This document shows positions 1-10,800 of a stretch of DNA of 64,000 nucleotides, one piece after another. The position numbers and the translations under genes were made by a program. The stretch is from Kalmusia sp. IMI 367209 (taxonomy: Eukaryota > Ascomycota > Dothideomycetes > Pleosporales > Didymosphaeriaceae). Positions within the stretch are counted from its first letter, which is position 1. Every line of letters starts with the position of its first letter. The stretch is taken from assembly GCA_027946365.1 (NCBI GenBank), contig JAPEUQ010000001.1:3410001-3474000 (forward strand), read 5' to 3'. The notes under the pieces were generated by a model. The model did no database searches. It was not told the DNA's origin and saw only the letters and a list, made by a program, of their open reading frames with translations.

Positions 1-1
1 C

Positions 2-466
2 GAGGCTCTGTGTGATACCACCATTCTGGGGCATCCGATCAAGAAGGGAACCCAAGTGTTTTTGATGTCAAACGGCCCAGGCTTCTTATCGCCTTCTTAT
101 CCTCTCGATGAATCAAACCGAAGTGAAACATCGCGGGCAGCTAAGCTGAAAGCGAGTTGGAATGAGGCGGAGGACCTATCTCAATTCGATCCGGAGCGCT
201 GGCTTGTGCGTAAGAATGATGGCGAAGGCCTTCTGGCTGACGATGTTGATTTTGACGGTGCAGCCGGACCACAGCTAGTCTTTGGCCTAGGACCGCGGGC
301 TTGTTGGGGAAGGAGACTCGCACACATGGAGATGAAGGTAATCATAGCCATGATGGTCTGGAATTTCGAGCTTTTAAAATCACCAGTGGCTCTCTCTGGC
401 TATTCTGGACTTGAAGGAATCGCACGTGTTCCAAAGCAGTGTTACTTGAGGATCAACAAATTGTAG
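2..466 (+). CDS. Cytochrome P450, C-terminal part (5' end outside window)
   Basis: The frame is open from base 2 to the TAG at 464-466, so the gene begins left of the window. The fragment holds the last part of a P450: a segment reading GHPIKKGTQVFLMSNGP (beta-sheet region ahead of the meander), then the PERW-type meander and the haem-binding loop FGLGPRACWGRR, which matches FxxGxRxCxG with the haem-ligand Cys codon at 302-304. The end is the usual short tail after the L-helix. The I-helix and the ExxR motif are not in view, so family and substrate cannot be given. It lies beside the SDR, O-methyltransferase and PKS, so the likely role is oxidation of the polyketide; this is inferred from position only. 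No intron is needed in the visible part. Confidence 0.88.
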   Translation, partial: EALCDTTILGHPIKKGTQVFLMSNGPGFLSPSYPLDESNRSETSRAAKLKASWNEAEDLSQFDPERWLVRKNDGEGLLADDVDFDGAAGPQLVFGLGPRACWGRRLAHMEMKVIIAMMVWNFELLKSPVALSGYSGLEGIARVPKQCYLRINKL

Positions 467-950
467 ACATGAGCTCCTTGTAGGACGTATGCGATGAGGT
501 CTTATCATTTATTTGACCACTTCTAGCACTTTAAGTTGTGATCCAAATATACAACATAGATGGTTTAGTCGTCAATATGATCTCATTTTTTCTTGAACTG
601 CTGATGAATGTATAATATAGGCAGACTTTGATGCTGAAGAACGAGAATGACCATTGCATATGCTCTGATAGGAAATAGACAGAATCGAAGTTCACGAGAG
701 CACATGTTGCGTCCAACATCTGAAATTTTTTAGATGAAGCATTGGATCGAGAGGTACTGCGCGATACTGGAAATTGGCAGTTCCGTAGGATAGAAAGGAA
801 AATATCTCGTGAGATTCAGGTACAAGAAATCATATGTCATCGATTATATGCGTTGTACTATTGCTCTTCAGAGCATTTAGAATTTCTAGGACATGCTATG
901 GTTACCACTTTTCGACTGCAAGACTACCTGTTAAGGGTGTCGGTCGATCC
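467..950. other. Intergenic, convergent gene ends
   Basis: This is AT-rich sequence between the 3' ends of the P450 and the SDR. The small open frames in it have no recognisable motif. I see no RNA gene or repeat; it presumably holds the two terminators. Confidence 0.6.
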
Positions 951-1833
951 TTATTCAGTCATCCCTGATGCATTGAGGATCTTCGCATAGCCTTCATGCC
1001 AAATTTCTGCCCCAATAGCCCCAAAGCCAACCCCTACCTCGTTCCTGAACGAACCATCTGGTTTAGTCTGCTCTAGTGCCTTGAAGAAATTGTCAATGTA
1101 CTCTTGTAGAGGCATGGGCTGAACTGCTTTGTCTGTACCCCCTTGGAGCGCATCCGTCTGGTCTCGATGTGTGGCGTTCAACGGAGTGTCGACATATGGC
1201 GGTGCAACCTCAATCACGTTCATATTCGTGCAACCGGTGGACTCCAGTTGCATTCTCAAGATTTTGACAAACGCAGCTACTCCCGCCTTCGTAGCGCAAT
1301 ATGTTGGGTAGAATGGAACAGGAAAGTACGCAAGTGAGGAGCTCGTGAGGAAAAGGTTTGTTTTGGTGCCGGACTGTGCCAGTGAAAGAAGATGTGCAGC
1401 AAAGGACTGAGCCACCAGGATAGGTGCAGTGAGGTTTGTCGTGAGCTCTTTGATGACTTCAGCATCAGTAGGTGGCTGCTTGAAAATCTCGTAGTAGTTC
1501 TGGATACCGGCGTTGACGTAGACCGAGTCGAGATCGGGAAAGTCGGCTAGTATGTTTTTGACATGGAAATGAAAACTTTCGAGATGAGTCAAGTCCCACT
1601 GAATTCAGTCTAATCAGCACTCCAGTGTAGGCTGGTAGGATTGAAAATGCTGAACATACCAGACGATATTCCAAGCCTGGAAGGTCCCGAGCTAGCTGCT
1701 TCAACTTTTCGCTGTCTTGCTCGCGGCCCGTGACAATGAGCTTTTTGCCCAGAGCATGAAAGCGACGAGCTAGTGCTTCCCCAATGCCACCACCGGCTCC
1801 GAGAATCAAGATGGTATTGATTCTGCTCGTCAT
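951..1833 (-). CDS. Short-chain dehydrogenase/reductase (DltE-like) of the PKS cluster
   Basis: Two exons, 1833-1660 and 1598-951, are split by a 61-nt phase-0 GTATGT...CAG intron. The joined protein is 273 aa. The N-terminus has a Rossmann glycine motif GAGGGIGEALARRF after a beta-strand. VNAGIQ stands where NNAG normally lies, TSSSLAYF supplies the catalytic Ser region, and YCATK is the YxxxK active site. Splicing restores the continuous segment YRL-WDLTHLE, which supports the junction. These are classical SDR features of an NAD(P)H-dependent oxidoreductase. It sits between P450 and OMT, so reduction or oxidation of a polyketide keto/hydroxy group is the likely role, but the substrate is unknown. 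Confidence 0.85.
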
Positions 1834-2685
1834 CCTGTGTATGCAATTTGAATATCACGTCGCGATGCTTCGTCCAAAATTGACTGGAGTGATACACGCC
1901 GTCTTGGTATCAAACCTGTTTCGAGACTGCTCTAATATTAGTCCAGTGCCGGTCTATATACATAAAATTCTTCTTGAGACCGAGTCACATATGGTTTGAA
2001 CAGGATATCAAATCACGTGACCTTTGTTTGCTTACCAGCCGACAAGTTCTGGGGAAAGGCTCGCTACGACCGAAGTTCACCAACAATCAAATTATCGGCC
2101 GAAAGTAAGCTGCATGATGGGGCTGCTACCTGTTGTGACAGGGGTGGTGCGTCCCGCTTATTAAACCTTTCGGACTGCGAAATCGGCGGACAATGTTGCC
2201 GACACATGGATTTCGCCACTCTGAGGGCAAAACGAGTGCTTCACCATGTCACGTTAGCGTTAGTTCCTACCGCCAAATTCGATTTGTGGATGTCCTAAGT
2301 CATTGCTTGTAGTGCGCTTACGGAAGTCGTGATAAATTGGCATGTTTGACTAAATCTATGATAGTTCTTATGCCCATGTGGTTGGCCATTGACCTAGGCG
2401 TGGCTCCCGTAAGACTTGGTCACGTAGGGTAGCCATCTCTCCTAGTAGCAGATGGTAGCGCATCTCGCGCGATGCTGTGAACAGGGGGAAACACACACAA
2501 AGAGTTTACAAAATCGAACTCGGGCTTGCCACTCTTCCAGGAGTTTATCGCCAACAGTTCCATTGTAAAGAGCATTCACAAGGTTCTTGAAGCAATAGAT
2601 ATAAAAACCGACACCACAGGGATGCGTTTTTTATTGTGAATCATGCAAGAACTATCGCATGATGCCTCACGTTAATTCCAGCTAT
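1834..2685. other. Intergenic region upstream of the SDR and downstream of the OMT
   Basis: It is 852 bp without a supported gene. It should contain the SDR promoter on its left side, where an 8-bp palindrome lies at 2095-2102, and the OMT terminator on its right. A short 100-codon frame at 1996-2298 has no motif and is not called. Confidence 0.6.
2095..2102. promoter_or_regulatory. Palindrome TCGGCCGA, candidate Zn2Cys6 site
   Basis: A perfect 8-bp palindrome with abutting CGG/CCG half-sites lies about 260 bp upstream of the SDR start. The same 8-mer occurs in the OMT/PKS divergent promoter. Zn2Cys6 factors bind CGG half-sites, so it could be a cluster-regulator site; this is inference. Confidence 0.3.
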
Positions 2686-4024
2686 CTACGCCTGATAGGT
2701 CCGGTTCAAATAAACCTCAAGAAGACCGAGGGGTCCATTGTCATGCACCTTGCGGATCTCATACCGAGGGTCCGCCTCCTGCAGCAACTGCTTGAACTCC
2801 GCCTCAGTGCGCTGCTTGGCACCACAGTTGACCAACATCACCATGTCTACCTGACGGACAATGCGCTCCTGGTGACGGGGCCAGACACCTGGCTCTGGAA
2901 CGATGATATCGTTGATGAGCAAAGGAGTCTCGGCACTGGAGTTCTCAAGACCTGGCACGAACGACTTGAAGATCGTGACGACATCCTTGTCGGCCCAATT
3001 GTGCGTGCACTGGCGGATCAAGAAAGCCGCAGCGTCCTTCACTGGCTGAGGTTGGAAGAAGCTGTGCTCTGTATATTTTACTCGGTCTTTGAGATTTTCG
3101 GAAAGGGTCTCACGGCCCTCAGCAAGCATATCCACGTTAGAGTCTTGAACCACAAAGTTCAAGTTGGGGTACATCTGGTGCCCATTCGTGTTAGTGTCCG
3201 GCCTGATCATTGGTCAATTATAGGAAACTTACTTCAGCCAAGCTCTTTGAGATATGGCCGTTACCGCCACCGCAGTCAACGACGGTGCCCTTGATGGATG
3301 ACCAGTCAAACCCGTCCTTGAGCAAGTTGTCGAGATGACGGTCCATTTTTCGTAGTCCGGCCATAGCCTTGGAGAAACGACGCGCCTTCTCCGGGTCGTT
3401 CTTGTAGAATTCGAAGATACCAACACCATGACGGGTGACAAAAGGGTTGAGGTTCTGATGTGCCTCATATGGGTTGGCCTTGAAGGAAATGTTGCTGTCG
3501 GCAGCCGCCTTCAACATCTCGTCGAGGGAGTAGTGAACAACAGCTCTGAGATCTTCATCTTGTTGCATCAAGAGCGAAGTAGAACTGTGAGAGATGACTC
3601 TAGGCTGACGTTCATCGAAAATTCGGTAGGTCATGAGCTGGCGAATGACACGACCAGTGCGATCCGCATCCAGACCTGCCTTCTTGGCCAATTCATCTAG
3701 GGGAATCCCTCCCTCAGCTGGAACCAGTTGGAAGAACTCGAAGTCCAACGCAACTTGAAGTGCACCTAAATCGTAGCCGGTGCAGCAGAATTCTCGGAGC
3801 CATTTCCTGGGACCATCGATAAGTCGCTGAAGGTCCTCTAGAGAAGTTTTGAGGGTAGCGTGGAGACGACGATATTCCGGAGTTGCAGGTGGCTCTTGGG
3901 AATCAAGCGCAAATGTAGGCGATATGAGATTGTTGGATTGGAAGTATTTTGATATCTCTTGAGTTTGGTCAAGGATGTTTTGGGCTAGTCCCAAGATGGA
4001 AACAGCGTTGTCCTGGTTGGCCAT
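2686..4024 (-). CDS. SAM-dependent O-methyltransferase (plant/fungal COMT-type)
   Basis: Two exons, 4024-3233 and 3174-2686, flank a 58-nt phase-0 intron (GTAAGT...CACCAG) and give 426 aa. Residues 1 to about 180 form the usual dimerisation/winged-helix part. The SAM-binding motif I is VVDCGGGNGH at about 248-257. The splice restores SLAE-MYPNLNFVVQD, a typical junction in this family. The catalytic base region is CTHNWADKD with His322, followed by LLINDIIVPEPG. The length fits fungal cluster OMTs. It is divergent from the PKS across 807 bp, so the two are probably co-regulated. The expected role is methylation of a hydroxyl on the polyketide; the position methylated is unknown. Confidence 0.92.
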
Positions 4025-4831
4025 TGTGGAATGAATGAGTGATGCTTGTGAATGTAGCTGAAGTTGTATTTAGGACTAATGTATCACAATAAGTATTCAG
4101 TGCCTTCCAGAAATACTTACAACTAAACGACTTTCACGTTTCATTTTGTGGTGACTTCTAGACTACTCTTTCTGGTTTCCGTGGCTAAGCGAACATAATT
4201 CCGCCGCCCGATGTGAGCACCCGAGCTTCGGTTCGGACTTCAGAACTCTACTTGACAAAGCATCGGGCGAGCTCAGTATCAGCTCACCGCTTTTTGCATT
4301 CGGTAACACAGACAATCGATAGGCTGTTACTGCGCCTACGGGGCTTGGTAGTGCGTCAAGCTCCACGTGATGGTCATCGAAGTACCGAGCGTCTACCTGT
4401 CGGCGCTGCCTAGTCGAACAATCCCAATAGGTCCGAAACTCGGCACTCTGTATGATTAGCTTAGCTGATAGTGGATTAGATAGCGTAGGCTGTAACAAGA
4501 GCGCCACTCGTCGGGGCGATTCAGGTGCCGTATCGTGAGGAGGGACCTATCTCTAAGAAAATGTCGGGCATAATGATTAGGAGTATATCGGCCGATGTTT
4601 TCGGTCTTGAATTCTGTACTACGAAGCGAGATCTGTAAGCTTGAATCATTCAGAGTAGACCCGTGTAAGTATACATGAGACTTGAACTAATCTTACGATC
4701 TGGTCTACATCAATGGTCAACATTGTCGCTGTGTTGCACACAGAACGAATATTCAAAAAATTCAATCATAGATTCCTTTAAATTACTTCCTAAATACCCA
4801 TTTGGCTCAGACAAAACATTTGACGCTCTCC
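4025..4831. promoter_or_regulatory. Divergent promoter shared by OMT and PKS
   Basis: These 807 bp separate two start codons that face away from each other. They contain the palindrome TCGGCCGA (4588-4595), extended to ATCGGCCGAT at 4587-4596, and a CACGTG core near 4363. Open frames inside it are short and motif-free. Confidence 0.65.
4588..4595. promoter_or_regulatory. Palindrome TCGGCCGA, candidate Zn2Cys6 site
   Basis: This is the second copy of the 8-bp palindrome at 2095-2102, about 240 bp upstream of the PKS start codon. It lies between the PKS and OMT, where a site for a shared regulator would be expected. Confidence 0.35.
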
Positions 4832-7800
4832 ATGAAGACTCAACAACGTGACCAGCATGAGCCGGTGGCCATCGTGGGCATGGGTAAGTTGTTGTGTCTT
4901 CATGAAATACTCAGACATCTGATATGATACTAGGATGCCGCTGGCCAGGTGGTGCTCATGACACAACTGCCTTCTGGGAGTTTTTGTGTAATAAAGTAGA
5001 CGGCTGGAAAGAATTCGACCACCCCCGGTTTTCTTCTAAGGGATTCCACCATCCCAATGCAGACCGTCCAGGTGGATTTGCCATGAAAGGCGGCTTTCTA
5101 GCGGAGCAAGATGCCCGCCTATTTGACCATTCTTTCTTTGGCATGACCAGTCTAGAGGTGGAGACTATGGATCCATCACAAAGAAAACTGCTCGAAGTGG
5201 CATACGAAGCCATAGAGAGTGCTGGAGAATCCTGGGATAGCATCTCAGGGTCTCGAACTGGAGTGTTTGTGGGAAACTTCTGCTTAGACCACTGGATGAT
5301 ACAGTCGCGCGATTGGGACAACCCACGACCATACGCCTTCGTTGGTGCTGGAACAAGTATTCTTGCCAACCGCATCAGTTACATATTTAACCTCCACGGA
5401 CCAAGGTACGTTGGCTGATACTTTTCGTACTAAGTAGGATCCTTTTTGAAAAATTTGCTAACTTGGCCCTCCTACAGTTTAACAGTAGACACAGCTTGTT
5501 CGTCCTCGATGTATGCACTGCATCTAGCAGTTAACGCAATCCGCGCCGGTGATTGCGACTCAGCAATTGTCGCCTCAGCTAACTGGATCGGGGACCCAGC
5601 TGTTCAGATTGCGCTCGACAAGCTCGGAGCGCTTTCAGCTTCTGGAAGGTGCCACACATTCGATGAGAGAGCCCAAGGTTATGCCCGAGGAGAAGGGTAT
5701 GGCGCCATATATCTTAAACGCCCATCGCTAGCTATAGCTGATATGTCACCTATACGGGCGATGATTCGGGGAACTGCTATAAACTCCAACGGACGAACTG
5801 GAGGCATCACACGACCGAGTGCCAAAGGACAGGAAACTGTCATCCGCGACGCTTATCGAAATGCTGGTGATCTCTCGTTCGAAGACACTAGCTATTTCGA
5901 GTGCCATGGAACGGGCACGTACGTCGGCGACCCAATCGAGACGGCAGCGGTGGGAAATGTGTTCTCTCAATACAGATCCGATGACGACCCTTTGCTAATT
6001 GGGTCTGTCAAGAGCAACGTAGGCCATGGTGAAGGTGCCAGTGCCCTAGCCTCTATCATGAAGGTCGTCCTTGCTCTAGAGAACGATGCTATTCCTCCTA
6101 TCTACGACCTGCAGACACGGAATCCCAACATTGATTTCGACGCAGCCAGGGTGCTCCCAGTGGTAGAAGTTACTCCGTGGCCCAAGGACCGCCTGCGACG
6201 AGCCAGTATTAACTCCTTCGGATACGGTGGAGCGAACGGTCACTGCATCATTGATCATGTCCATAACGTATTACCAGAATATGTAGCGCCTGGCGTCTTT
6301 AAGAAACTGCCCAACGGTGTTCCGAATGAGGGCCCGTCCAAATCACTCACCAATGGCTTCACCAACGGTCACAGTCACGAAAATGGCTACAAAAACACTA
6401 ACGGCCACGCCAACGGCCATACTAATGGAGACACCAATGGATACACTAATGGTCACACTAATGGTCATACTAACGGGCACACTAATGGCTACACCAACGG
6501 ACACGGTAACGGATACACCAATGGTCACACTAATGGCCATACAAATGGTCATACCAATGGCTACACCAATGGCCATACAAATGGTGTGAAGAATGGAGTA
6601 TCGATAAACGGAAATGCCAATGGCATGGCCAACGGTCATCGCAAGATACAAGTCCTTGAGCACCGACCTCTTCTCCGAACACCAGCTCTCAATCCGTCAT
6701 TGACTGCTCTTACGCGCCAGCTGGTATTATTGCCTTTTTCAGGCCATAATGAAAACTCTCTTAAGCTCAACGTCGGAGTGCTTCGCAACGTGGTCGATAA
6801 GTTCCCGTTGGCAGATATTGCATACACACTCAGCAGCAGGCGCTCAAGATTTGCGCAACGATCCTTCTGCATCGTGGACAAAGACAATGTCAGTGAGAAT
6901 CTTGTAGTTGACAAGAAGCCACTGCGAGCGCCTTTGCAGACGGCAAATGTTGGTTTCGTCTTTACTGGACAGGGAGCTCAGTGGCATGGCATGGGTGCTG
7001 AACTCTTCGAATTCCGTGTATTCCGAGAGACGATTGAGTACCTCGATCAGGTACTCCGCATACTGTCCAAGCCTCCTTCTTGGACTTTACACGATATTCT
7101 ATCTGGCGATGGTGACTCAAGTCTCGTACAAACTGCCGAGGTTTCTCAAGCAGTATGTACAGCCGTACAAGTTGGACTGGTCGATCTCCTCGCTTCCTGG
7201 GATGTGCGCCCTTCGGGTGTAGTAGGTCACTCGTCCGGTGAAATCGCAGCGGTGTATGCTTCTGGACGTATCACTGCGGCAGAGGCTATTGTTGCTGCCT
7301 ATTTGCGTGGTCAAGCAGTATCCAAGAACAAGCAGCAGGGTGCTATGCTAGCAGTCGGACTTGGATCTGATGAAGTTGAGGATTACCGCCAAGGCCGGGA
7401 GCATGAAGTCAAGATTGCAGCTATCAATTCCCCTGGTAGTGTCACCCTCTCTGGAGATGAGGGTGCCATAGACCAAGTGTCTGCAGCTATGACTTCTGCG
7501 GGCATCTTCAACCGCAAACTAAAGACTGGTGGCAATGCCTATCATTCTCACCACATGTTGCCAATTGGACGCGATTATGTCGACATGCTCATGGAAGGCA
7601 TACAACACATACGTAATCTCGGCATAGACAATGCGGAAGATCGCTATTCGCAAACGCTATGGAAGTCTTCCGTCACACCGAACAAGAATACATCAAGGCT
7701 GACTGATTTCACATCCTATTGGAAAGCAAATCTTGAGTCTCCAGTACGATTTTCGGAGGCTGTGGCCCAACTTGTCGGCAATGAGGAAGTTCCAATCCAT

Positions 7801-10800
7801 GCTCTTGTGGAGATCGGACCTCATCCAGCGCTTAAGAGTCCAGTCGAACAGATCTTAAAGTCAATGGGTCGTAGTGTTGGGTATGGATCTACGCTCAAGC
7901 GACAAGAGGACGGGTTAAAGTCGCTATTGCAACTTGCCGGCACCCTGTTTAGCTTTAACGCAACAATCAACCTTGCTGCAGTGAACGCTGTCGATACGAT
8001 CAATGGTACAGGTCTAGAACATGGCCGTACATGCACGGCTCTCCCACCCTACCAGTACACGTATGGGGCATTGAACTATCACGAAAGCCGGGCTAGTAAG
8101 GAGTGGAGACACAGATCTGTTCTTAAACATGACCTCTTAGGCTCCAAGGTCGTTGGAACCGCAAGATTGAGACCTCAATGGCGTAACATTCTTAGGCAGA
8201 AGGATGTGCCGTGGTTGGGTGATCACCGACTCATTCCAGACGCGGTTCTACCTGGTGCTGGATACTTGGCCATGGCAGTAGAAGCGGCTTCACGAATCTA
8301 CCAAGAATTTCCCGACCCGTTGGAAATTGAAGGATTCTCACTTGCTGATGTTGCCATAGAAAAGGGCCTCGTGGTGCCGGAAGACGACTATGGCATTGAA
8401 GTAATGACCAGCATGGAGCTCCTCGGCTCTTCCACAGCGCAGTCACCAGCATGGGCGACGTTTTCAATCAGCTCGGTAGAACGCGAATCCAATGAATGGA
8501 CCGAACATTGCACCGGTCGTATCCAAGTCATCGTTGGAAAGCAGGAACAAGGACAGACGAAGCCCAAGATCAGTGTCCCTGCAACTTCACGCACTGTCGA
8601 CACGCAGGCCTGGTACACAAAATTTGCAGAGATTGGTCTCGGCTACGGTCAAACTTTCCAGCCTCTTTCTAACATCACCACCGATACGTTGGGATCGAAC
8701 CTTGCTGTAGCGACCGTCGACCTGAAGACCACATCTGCATCCATCAAGGGAGGCGAATCTCGATATGCTCTGCACCCAGCCTCGCTAGATGGCGCTATTC
8801 AGCTAGGGTTGATTGCTTGCCATGGTGGCAAGCACGGTGAAGCTAGCACTGCTTTCGTGCCTGTCCACCTATCTCGCATGTACATGTCCAACTCCATCGA
8901 CGAGATCGCTGGCGATGCTTGCACTGTTGTCGCGCGTGGAGAGCGCCGCGGTGTTCGTGGAGTCCACCTCGACCTACAATTCCTCGGCCGTAACGGAGAC
9001 GTCCTGGCGCACGTTGACGATCTCCGCTGTGTCAGCTTTTCCAGTGCAGCCAAGCCAAATGATAGAGCCTTCAGCAGTCCATTCACACGTCTCGTCTGGA
9101 AGCCCGACATCCGTACGCTGAGCAATGAGCAAGCTCGTGCACTGTACCCTCCGCCTGAATCCAACGTGGAGCAGGCGCCATCATGGGCAATCACAAACAA
9201 GCTTGCGCATTTCGTAGTCTACAGTGTATACGAAACCTTTGGGAAACTTGAGCACAAGCCCGAGCCTTCGGGCGATGTAGGCCACTTTTTCCAGTGGATA
9301 CAGAGAATGGGTCGAAGTGATTCTTCCGAATTTACCCAAGAAGCGAGGAAACTTGCCAGTGAAGGCCGTCTAATCCAAGCCATTGATGAGCTCGTTAGTC
9401 AGGCACCCCACGTGATGGAGGTCAAGATCGCCAAACTCCTCCACGATGAAATGGCCGACATCCTCTACGAACGTAGGACTGGCATAGATGTCATTCTGAG
9501 CGCCGAGTTGCTTACGCCGCTGTACAAAGAAGGTCTCCTCATGACGGGTATCTATCCGCAGCTTCACCACGTTCTCACGCACCTCGCTCATTCGAATCCG
9601 AACGCTCGTGTTCTGGAAATCGGAGGAGGTACTGGAGGCGCAACACGCATCGCCATGAAGGCTTTCAACGCGTCCAACGGAATCAAAGCCTACCGTGACT
9701 ACACCTTTACGGACATCTCAGCCGGTTTTCTGTCAGGCGCCCGTGAAACTTTTGCGCATGTGAACGACATTCTATTTTCTGTCTTTGACATCGAGGTTGA
9801 TCCCGTCGATCAGGGATATGTCGAGGGGACTTACGACCTCATCATCGCCTGCCAGGTCCTTCATGCTACCTCCAATATGCACAGAACTTTGACAAATTGC
9901 CGACGTCTCCTCAAGCCTGGAGGCCGACTCGTTCTAGTTGAGACCAACCAGAACTTTGTCGTGCCTGGTGTGGTTGTAGGTACATTTACTGGCTACTGGG
10001 CGGGTATTCCCGACGGTCGTGTAGATGCTCCATTCCAGAGTCTATCCGGTTGGGACCGCACATTGCGGGATGCTGGTTTCTCAGGGCTCGACGTGGTATT
10101 GGACGACTTCCCAGAACCACACAACACCACCTCCGTGATTCTTTCCCAGGTTCCCATCCAGGTTCCCACGTCTGTTCAATCTCCTACAATCCATGTGCTT
10201 CATGGAAGTGAAACAGCCCCATCTCTTATCCAACATGTTTCCGAAGCATTCGAACAACGCGGATTGGTCGCTAAAGTAGATACGCTGGACCGGGGTCTGG
10301 ATTTACTGCCTCCTGAGTCCCGCGTTGTGGTGTTCTTCGACGAGAAGCACCTCTTATTCAACGTCAGCGAACAAGAATTGCACGCATACCAACAACTTTC
10401 AAGGAAATCAGCAAGCTTGGTCGCCCTAACGAGTTGCGGCACGATCAAAGGACGCAGTGCAGATGGTGCATTAGTCTCTGGTCTACTTCGTGTTCTTCAG
10501 AATGAGAACCCAGCAACCGAGTATCTTTCGATTGATGTTGACGCCGACAACTTCAGCATTGGAAGTGAAGATGAAAAGACTCTTGCTCGTTGCATTGTTG
10601 ATCGCGAGTTCAATCTACATGATCACTCCTCCGATGGCGCCGACGGCGAACCAAAGGACCGCGAATTCTCCTGGCAAGATGGCTGCTTGTGGGTCAGTCG
10701 CCATGTGCCCGATGCGGGCTTTCAGTCTCAGCATGGCTTAGACAGTCGCACTATGAAGCCAGAGTTGTTGCCGATCAACAGTCAAGGCGCTGTGCGCGCC

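Noticed and set aside
742..990. 82-codon plus-strand frame between P450 and SDR
   Set aside because: No motif, and it overlaps the end of the SDR gene.
4163..4507. 114-codon frame on the minus strand in the OMT/PKS promoter
   Set aside because: No motif, atypical composition, and it fills a divergent promoter.
6400..6585. The regular array was considered as a CRISPR-like repeat
   Set aside because: There are no spacers; it is a contiguous 12-bp coding minisatellite in a eukaryotic gene.
6343..6663. 106-codon minus-strand frame with regular Val/Ile/Met repeats
   Set aside because: It is the antisense shadow of the NGHT-coding repeat in the PKS.
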